Source: Diploptera punctata
Lineage: Eukaryota > Arthropoda > Insecta > Blattodea > Blaberidae
Direction of reading: 5' to 3'
Assembly (NCBI GenBank): GCA_030220185.1
Contig: JASPKZ010007247.1
Span: 1,259,501-1,323,500, forward strand
DNA: 64,000 nucleotides
Position 1 is the first letter of the stretch; the number at the start of each line of letters is the position of its first letter. Shown here one piece after another: positions 57,398 to 64,000 of the stretch. Under the pieces are notes generated by a model that saw nothing but the letters and a program-made list of their open reading frames with translations, was not told the DNA's origin and did no database searches. The position numbers were made by a program, and so were the translations under genes.

Positions 57398-58009
57398 TTA
57401 TTCACTTTGTACATCACTTTCAGTGGAATGGAATTTTTCACAATGTTTTTTCAAACTGCATTTTGCAGAAAATACTTTATCACAAAAGTTACATGAATAT
57501 GGTCGTTCTCCCGTATGTGTAATACGGTGCTTTAAAACACCACTCCTCTGTGCAAATTTCTTATTACATATATCACAACTATGTTTTTTATCGCCTGTGT
57601 GCACCACTTTGTGTTTTATAAGAGTACATTTTTTAGCAAACGATTTCTGGCATAGTTCACATGTGAAGGGTCTTTCTCCAGTATGTATAATTGCATGTTC
57701 TTGCAAAATCTGTTTCTTTGCAAAAGTTTTATTACAAATATTACAAACAAATGGTCGTTCACCAGAATGTGTGCTGATATGAGTTTTCAAAGCAAATTTT
57801 CCTTTGAGAATTTTATTACAAATGTTACATAAATAATGAGGCGATAAAATAACAGGTACTTCATTATTGTGAGAAATCTCATTACTACTACTTTGTGAAT
57901 GAGCACTGTACAAATTTTCTTCATTTGTAACTCTTTGTTGAAATGCATCACATTCTTCTTGATAATCGGAAACTTCTGGCATTGCCTCAAAGTGATTATG
58001 TTCTACAAA
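57398..58009 (-). CDS. C2H2 zinc-finger protein ZNF-3, main coding exon
   Basis: The exon follows acceptor CTATATTACAG and opens FVEHNHFEAMPEVSDYQEEC. It gives residues 14-216 of a predicted 216-aa protein. Five consecutive fingers lie near residues 74-94, 102-122, 130-150, 158-178 and 186-207, beginning CNIC, CNIC, CELC, CDIC and CNFC. Linkers SGERPF, TGERPF, TGDKKH and TGERPY are the classic DNA-binding linkers, so this is likely a sequence-specific nuclear factor. It ends ESDVQSE with TAA at 57398-57400. Phase 0 to the first exon. Confidence 0.9.
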   Translation of the reverse strand, partial: FVEHNHFEAMPEVSDYQEECDAFQQRVTNEENLYSAHSQSSSNEISHNNEVPVILSPHYLCNICNKILKGKFALKTHISTHSGERPFVCNICNKTFAKKQILQEHAIIHTGERPFTCELCQKSFAKKCTLIKHKVVHTGDKKHSCDICNKKFAQRSGVLKHRITHTGERPYSCNFCDKVFSAKCSLKKHCEKFHSTESDVQSE

Positions 58010-58059
58010 CTGTAATATAGAATAATTAATTCAAGTCTATTACTTTAAAAATTAGATAA

Positions 58060-58305
58060 AAAAATAGACTAAAATGGTTTGGACATTTAAAAAGAATGGA
58101 AAAGGAAAGACTACCACAAAGACTGTTAAATCTCAAGATACAAGGAAAACGACCACGAGAAAGATGGATTAACTGAGTGAAAAAAGTTGACATGAAAGAG
58201 GATAAGACTGGAAAATACTAAAAAGAAGGAAAGCATGGGAAGATAGAGATGGTTGGAGGCATATTCGGAATCGACCTTCCGAAAGGAGGACACAACAAGA
58301 GGATG
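58060..58305 (+). pseudogene. LINE tail remnant in ZNF-3 intron
   Basis: LKWFGHLKRMEKERLPQRLL, then GKRPRERWIN, a stop, KKVDMKEDK and a decayed DRDGWR. Typical of RWFGHVKRM---RLP tails. Antisense to ZNF-3. Confidence 0.7.
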
Positions 58306-58400
58306 ATGATGACTTTAAAATATATAATACAAATTATTTTTTCATTGAATTACAATTATCAGTTGTCACTTCATCTACTTGCTTGTTTAAAATCTAGTAC

Positions 58401-58439
58401 CTGGAGAATTTCAACATCAACATCCAGTCCAAACGTCAT
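58401..58439 (-). CDS. ZNF-3, first coding exon (13 codons)
   Basis: ATG at 58439 encodes MTFGLDVDVEILQ and ends at donor CAG|GTACTAG. Phase 0, so it joins directly to FVEHNHF of the next exon. The tiny size and non-canonical +5 base make this a prediction. Confidence 0.6.
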
Positions 58440-58774
58440 TTTTTAAATAAATTTCTATTTTGAAATGCACTTGTACTATCAAAACTCTCAAATTTGTTCA
58501 CTCTATAGTCTTCAGAGAAGACACTTCTTTTTCTTCGTTAGATCCTCAACAATCCTATATTTATAAATCATTTCATTTCATTTTATTTATAGACATCTTA
58601 AGTCATATCATACCTACCACTGTATACATATCGGTTGGTGTAGACAAAGCAAGTTTCAATGAAATGTGATTCTTGTTAATGATGATGAAATATAAAGAGA
58701 ACAGGACATTCTACTGATGATAGATTAATAGTAAGGTTAATAAGTAATTCATTTTTTGAAAATAAAAATAGGCT
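58440..58774. other. region upstream of ZNF-3
   Basis: Would hold the 5' UTR and promoter of ZNF-3. No core promoter motif identified. Confidence 0.3.
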
Positions 58775-58807
58775 CAACTGCACTTCTTACTTACTTACTC
58801 ACTGGCA

Positions 58808-61800
58808 CTATCGAACCCGTAGGTTCATGGCCGCACGGACATAAGCTCTCCATACATCCCTATCCTGAGCTAATGCTTTCCAATCATTCCCTGTATAATC
58901 TACTTCCCTCAAATCATAGTTAATGTTGTTCTCCCACCTCATTTTTGGTCTACCAACTGGGCGTTTTCCTTCTGGCTTTCCTACAAGAAGTTTCCATGCA
59001 CGTCTTTCATTCCCCATACGCGCAACATGTCCTGCCCATCGCAGTCTACGGGACTTAACTGTTCTTATTATATCTGGCTTCCTATAAAGACTACGTAGTT
59101 CATTGTTATGTAGTCTTCTCCATTCACCTGTCTGTTCATCTCTCTTTGGTCCAAAAATGTTCCTAAGTACTTTATTCTCAAATACCTGTAATCTCCTTTT
59201 CCTCCCTTAAAGTAAGAGTCCATGTTTAGCACCCATATAATATAGCTGGTAGAATAATAGTTTTATATATTTTCAGTTTAACGTTTTTTGAAAGGAGTTG
59301 GGAAATCAAGAGTCTCTGCAATGCATAATAGCACGCATTTACAGAATTGAGCCTATGTTTAATTTCTTTGTGCATCTCATTCCTCTTTGTGATTATTTTT
59401 GTGATTATTGTTCCTAGGTATTTGAATTCAGCTACTTCCTCAAAATTTCCCTCATTTATCATTAGCAGTCCATTTCCATTATATAATGTATTTCTACGTG
59501 TGACCATATATTTAGTTTTAATGATATTTACTTCCAGTCCTAATTTCTTAGTGTTACTCAATAGTGTGTGCGTGTTGGCCTTTAGTATCTCCTCGCTATC
59601 GGCCAGTAGTACTACATCATCAGCATAAACTAACAGCTTATTAATACCATTGAGTTGTAAGCCTTCCTCATTCTCCAAAGATTTAATGGCATGCTCTAGT
59701 ACAAAATTAAATAGTAGAGGAGATAGTGCATCTCCTTGCTTTAACCCATTCTGGATTTCAAAAGTGTCTGAAAACTGTTTGCCTACACGCACCCTACTCG
59801 TTGAGCCATTTAGACACATTCGTATAAGTCTAACTAACTTTTTAGGAATTCCAAACTCCAGCAGGATACTATATAACTTCTCCCTCTTAATTGAATCATA
59901 TGCTTTTTTGAAGTCTACATATAGTTGATGTACAGTACCATTATATTCCCATTTCTTTTCTAAAATCTGTCTTATACTAAAAATCTGATCTGTTGTAGAC
60001 CTGTTTCTTCTAAATGCACATTGATGATCTCCTAGAATGTCATCAATATAGGGAGTAAGTCTGCTTACTAATATATTTGTTAGAATTTTGTACGAAGTTG
60101 AAAGTAATGCAATGCCCCTATAGTTGTTGCAATCAGTTTTATCTCCTTTCTTATAAATTGGTATGATAATTGATTCCTTCCATTCATCTGGAAGAGCTTC
60201 TTTTTCCCAAATCATACTAAGCAACCAGCGTATCTTGCCCCATCAATTTTTCTCCCCCTGATTTTATCAGTTCTGCTGGGATCTCATCTGAACCTGATGC
60301 TTTATACATCTTCAATTTTTCAATCGCCATTTCAACCTCTAATGCACTTGGTTCTGCGACTAGCATTTCTGCTGTCTGTAACTTATCCTCCTCAATGTCC
60401 TGTTCTGTATGTACATTTAATAGCTGATTAAAGTAACTTTTCCATCTATTTAATATACTCCTAGAATCTGCAATCATATCCCCATTTTCATTCCGAATTA
60501 TGTTTGTTCTAGCCTGAAACCCTTTCTTCTCTATACTAATTCCCTGATATAATTCTCTAATGTTCCTATTTTTTGCATTCATTTCAAGATCATTAATCTT
60601 CTCTCTCAAATATTCCCTCTTTTTACTCTTTAGTAACTTGGTGGTTTCCCGTCTAACACTACCCAACTGCTCTAAATTTACCTCATTTGGCTCGTGTAAC
60701 CATTTCATTTTTGCTAGCTTTCTTTCTTTACAATGTCGGCACATTCCTCATCAAACCATTTCTTGTTTTGCCTCTTTTTTAAACAACCAATGCTTTCTAA
60801 TGCTGACAATTTAATAGTATCTCTTATAGCCTCCCATTTTTTATTTATATCAGTTTCTTCTTCGTTTGCCACATTGTCATCTGAAGATTCCAGTACTTCA
60901 AATCTATTAGCAATTTTGATTTGGTATTCTTGCCGCATTTCATCATTTTTCAAGTTTTTTAATTCATATTTTACAGAATCATCTTTAGCGTTTGTTCCTC
61001 TCATAAGCGATAGCCGTTGTCTGATTTTCACCCTGACCAGATGATGATCCGAATTGCAGTCTGTCCCTCTAACTGATCTAACATCAATGATGCTACTGTG
61101 CCAGCGTTTATCCACTAATACATGATCTATCTGGTTCCGAGTTTCTCCATCTGGGGATGTCCAGGTGTATTTATGAATATCCTTATGCTGAAATGTTGTG
61201 CTCTTAACAATGAGATTCTTTGATGTGGCAAATGTGACTAATCTAACCCCGTTGTCGTTACTATCTTCATGAAGACTGAATTTGCCTATTGTTGGTTTGA
61301 ATATATCTTCCCGCCCCACTTTTGCATTAAAATCTCCTAAGACAATTTTCATATGATATCGTGAAAGGCTATCAAATAAGCATTCTAATTCTTCATAGAA
61401 CTCATCCTTGATCTTGTCATCTTTATCTTCTGTGGGGGCATGTACATTTACAATTATAAAATCATGTCGTTTACCCTTTAGAATTATGTATGATATCCTA
61501 TCACTAACAAACTTAATATCTCGGATAGCGGATAGGATCCTCCTTCTGACTAAAAAACCCGTTCCAAATGCAGGTCTTTCTGCACCCCCATAGTATAATG
61601 AAAAGCTTCCTGATTCCTGACTACCTTCTCCTGGCCACCTAACTTCCTGTAAAGCGACTATATCCAAGGGCGATTTATCTAATTCCCGCGTTAATATCTC
61701 TAGTGCCCCGCTATTGTATAAAGTCCTAACATTCCATGTTCCTAGGAACATGTCCCTGTGTTTGAGCCTTTGGCATGGGTTCCCTGAAGTAGTCCCCGCC

Positions 61801-61859
61801 CGGAGAACCGAATGGGGGACTATTTGACCTCCGGAAAATTTTACCCCAGTAGAACCCAT
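58808..61859 (-). pseudogene. LINE-R endonuclease-reverse transcriptase ORF, broken
   Basis: The first frame (61859-60714) has FLGTWNVRTLYNSGALEILT, ALQEVRW, LGDFNAKVG, NQIDHVLVDKRWHSS and SDHHLVRVKI, a complete AP endonuclease. A frame break lies near 60730, a second frame covers 60744-60235, and another break precedes the RT (60224-59226). The RT has NYRGIALLSTSYKILTNILV, VDFKKAYDSI, GLKQGDALSPLLFNFVLEHA and LLVYADDVVLLADS. At 59226-59228 a GAA glutamate codon seen in other copies is TAA, and an extra base lies near 59200. The tail ends NLRVR at 58808. So the element is structurally complete but cannot make a full protein. Confidence 0.9.
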
Positions 61860-62037
61860 GTCCGCATTTCTTGACGGTTGTATTTTTACGGTGAAAGATC
61901 GTCACTCTTTCGACCAAGGTACTTATTTCGTCTGGCTTATCACCTTCGACCAGTCCGGCATGGGTAACCCTATCGGCAGCAATGCTACCGCCGGCATAGC
62001 TCTCAGGATCATTTAAGCACACAAGCCACTCCACCAC
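61726..62037 (-). other. LINE-R 5' leader with small ORF
   Basis: The 5' 200 bases form a 103-codon open frame overlapping the endonuclease start in another frame. It lacks known domains. It may be leader sequence; internal-promoter function is possible but not visible. Confidence 0.35.
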
Positions 62038-62063
62038 GACAAGGTAAAGATACCATGGAGGGC

Positions 62064-62497
62064 AACTGCACTTCTACTATCTCAAAATTTTTCTGTTATA
62101 TTGTTGTAAACTATAGCTTTTGTTCTGTACTTACCATCATTTTCTAATATTTTAAAACGTTTTAAAACAATTTTTATAACATTATTAGACAATTTTAAAG
62201 TATTTATTTAAATACGCAAATCGCAATATTATGAGACTGTTGGACTGTTGACGCTAACTGCTATTTTCTCCACAGAGTATATTACTTAGTCTATTATTTT
62301 CTATCGCTGTTTTGGGTTATCGCTGGTTGGATCAGCATTAGGGAGTGATAAGTAAGTGTACACCCATTTTTAATAAACGTTTGGTAACTCACTATGATGT
62401 TTGTGGGTTATCATTCAATGATAACGTTATCGTTGCTACTTCTAACTGCTACCATGTATTTGCAGTTCTTTGCAGTTTTGAGATAGTGTAAGTGCAG
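62064..62497 (-). mobile_element. MITE-F copy 3, with LINE-R at its edge
   Basis: Inverted ends ACTGCACTTCTACTATCTC and, at 62473-62496, the inverse ending GTGTAAGTGCAGT. The interior matches copies 1 and 2 (GGTTATCGCTGGTTGGATCA, GGGAGTGATAAGTAAGTGTA). LINE-R landed exactly in the left terminal repeat and duplicated part of it. Confidence 0.7.
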
Positions 62498-62523
62498 TTT
62501 TTCCTAAAAATATTTGCCTTAGA

Positions 62524-62594
62524 TGGAAATTGAACCCAAAATCTCTGACCTTACACATCAGCATACTGACCATTAAGCTATTCGGTGCACTGAT
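62524..62594 (-). repeat. tRNA-like sequence
   Basis: Minus-strand A box TAGCTTAATGGTCAGTATGC and B box GGGTTCAATTTCC. Acceptor weakly paired. Probably a SINE head or tRNA pseudogene. Confidence 0.4.
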
Positions 62595-62599
62595 ATGTA

Positions 62600-63605
62600 A
62601 TGCCAGTTGTCTTGGATTTAATTCCCAGTTCAGAAATAAATTTTCATCTTCAAAAAATTATTTATCGTTCAATGTAAGCATATAAATTTACATATAACAT
62701 CATAATAGTGAGTAGTTTCCTAGTATCTGGTACTTGTCAATTAAGTTGTTTTAATGTAACTAAATGGAATTATTTAGAACCTTATGTGTGAACCATCCCA
62801 AATATCACCCCTATAAGAAAAGTTCTTATATATATTAAGGCCATCTAAACTCAAATTTCATCGTATCATATCAATGATTATTATAGTGGCACTAATACCA
62901 TAGCAACGATGCGATAAATAAATTTTTTTCCTCCAAATGCCATTTTCTAAACATTCATGCTGTGCAATATATATTTGTATAAAATTTGGCATTCTTTGCT
63001 AAATGTCAAAAGCACATCTCACTATCACTTATGATAGAGAGAATTGTATATAAGGAAACAAAAATTAATATTTTTAACTCCATGATGTCTGGATAATGAA
63101 GTCAGTATCACACCAACTTATAGAGGTTCCAGTTTCAAATACCAGTTTAGGTATTAATTTTTCTTTTAATGTTATATTGGACTATATATATCATGAATTG
63201 AACATATATGCATAGGTTGTGCATTAAGAGATTTAATATCCTTCTAAATCACCAAAATTGCCCCAAAAACTCCTAAAATATGTTTCTAGATGTCGTAGTT
63301 TAGAGTCTCTGAGTAAGAAGAAAAATTTGCTTGCATCCAATATAATTTTATAAATAGTTTAAAAATACAGACATATATGTAGATCCAGAATCATATTGAT
63401 AGAAGGAGGGAAGACTGACTGTAGCAATGAGACCAGCAGATAACATAAACATTCTCTTAAGTTGGCAATTATTTTTTTAACCATCATTCATAACTATCTT
63501 TGCATAATCCGTAATGCTTATATCAGACTTTTTGGGTATATTCATCTCCAATTCTAATTAATTTGTTCTGTTATTTTTCATACTACGTGCTCACCAAAAA
63601 CTACT
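62600..63605. other. unassigned AT-rich sequence
   Basis: No supported gene. CCAGTTTCAAATACCAG near 63130 is weakly B-box-like. Confidence 0.35.
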
Positions 63606-63609
63606 GGTA

Positions 63610-64000
63610 TGTGTCTTGTCTTGTAAGCCCATGTTTTCCCTTAACAGAGATTTAGATGCTCTCCACCTACAGGGAAGAATTTGAACCATACTAATTTAGT
63701 TACACTTGTTTTTGTATAGATGTCATTTTTGAGTGGTCTGTGGTCAGCGTTCCGTCTCATACTGACATCTAGGAAACCAATGTAGTACTAGAATGGGAAA
63801 ATTCGGTACATTTTGCTTAGAGGCCTTTTCATTCAGGCTTAAGGTTTTTTACGAGCCTGAAAATCTTCAGACTCAGGACCCACGGCTTAAAGTCCCTCCC
63901 GGAGGACTTGCTCCTTGGATTTTTCCATCCTAAAAAAATCCATAGACCCCGGCCGGGTTTGAACCCGCGACCCTCGGGACCAGAGGCAAGGAGCATAACC
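63610..64000 (-). mobile_element. SINE-C copy, cut by window end
   Basis: The minus strand reads from GGTTATGCTCCTTGCCTCTG with B box GGTTCAAACCC at its tRNA-like side to GGCTTACAAGACAAG. The first bases of the head lie outside the window. Confidence 0.85.

Larger units (their letters stand above)
58788..62062 (-). mobile_element. LINE-R, full-length copy with 13-bp target duplication
   Basis: 3275 bp bounded by CAACTGCACTTCT at 58775-58787 and 62063-62075. From 5' (62062) to 3' (58788): leader, AP-type endonuclease, linker, reverse transcriptase, RW-GH-RM tail, and a short TAAG-type tail. One endonuclease-RT coding unit with no gag and a simple-repeat 3' tail resembles RTE-group LINEs; the group name is inference. 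It is the reference for at least seven other fragments in the window. Confidence 0.93.

Noticed and set aside
57423..57782. 119-codon + strand ORF
   Set aside because: Antisense shadow of the ZNF-3 fingers.
59347..61593. Several + strand ORFs opposite LINE-R
   Set aside because: Antisense to the endonuclease and RT frames.

Overview
The window is nuclear DNA of an animal, almost certainly an insect. It is AT-rich and intron-containing, and it is packed with LINE, tRNA-derived SINE, Tc1/mariner, Helitron-like and foldback elements. The commonest LINE (here LINE-R) carries the tail motif RWAGHVARMGNER...GKRPVGRP, which I remember from cockroach (Blattodea) gene models. That taxonomic hint is recall, not proof.

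Host genes are few. I support three C2H2 zinc-finger loci. ZNF-1 is on the + strand at 27910-30414: one large exon, 834 aa, 16 intact and 2 decayed fingers, with an internal five-finger module present twice plus a partial third copy. ZNF-2 is on the - strand with three phase-0 coding exons at 43239-43322, 37261-37362 and 36456-37100 (276 aa). ZNF-3 is on the - strand with two coding exons at 58401-58439 and 57398-58009 (216 aa). A duplicated zinc-finger scrap lies near 26 kb. An orphan first coding exon of an unrecognised gene lies at 18270-18419 (-).

Layout. 0.7-9.5 kb: LINE-R fragments broken by a mariner (3198-4545) and by a long-TIR element (6031-6973), three SINE families and a Helitron-like element. 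10-15 kb: a foldback made of two tRNA-like cloverleaves between (TA)n tracts, a second mariner (11050-12378), and a Tc1 element (12994-14935) that sits in a LINE and itself contains a SINE. 15.5-25 kb: SINEs, a second Helitron-like copy, a LINE 3' end with hairpins and a decayed jockey-type LINE. 26-31 kb: ZNF-1 with a MITE upstream. 34-44 kb: ZNF-2, whose 5.9 kb first intron holds a Penelope-like foldback, a SINE, twin tRNA-like genes and a LINE; a 149-bp tandem array follows upstream. 45-48 kb: MITEs. 48.7-54.3 kb: a decayed jockey-type LINE holding a SINE, a SINE inside another SINE, and a LINE-R fragment. 54.8-57.2 kb: Penelope-like debris and two foldbacks. 57.4-58.4 kb: ZNF-3. 58.8-62.1 kb: a full-length but inactive LINE-R with a 13-bp target duplication, inserted at the edge of a MITE.

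The mobile elements act as a time series. Several insertions are dated relative to each other by target-site duplications, and one by an uninterrupted paralogous site. I found no operon, CRISPR array, virus or complete rRNA gene. The clearest unusual structures are the tRNA-like foldback, the Penelope-derived foldback, the 310-bp-spaced twin tRNA-like genes and the duplicated module in ZNF-1. Coordinates were read by eye; splice sites and family names are predictions.
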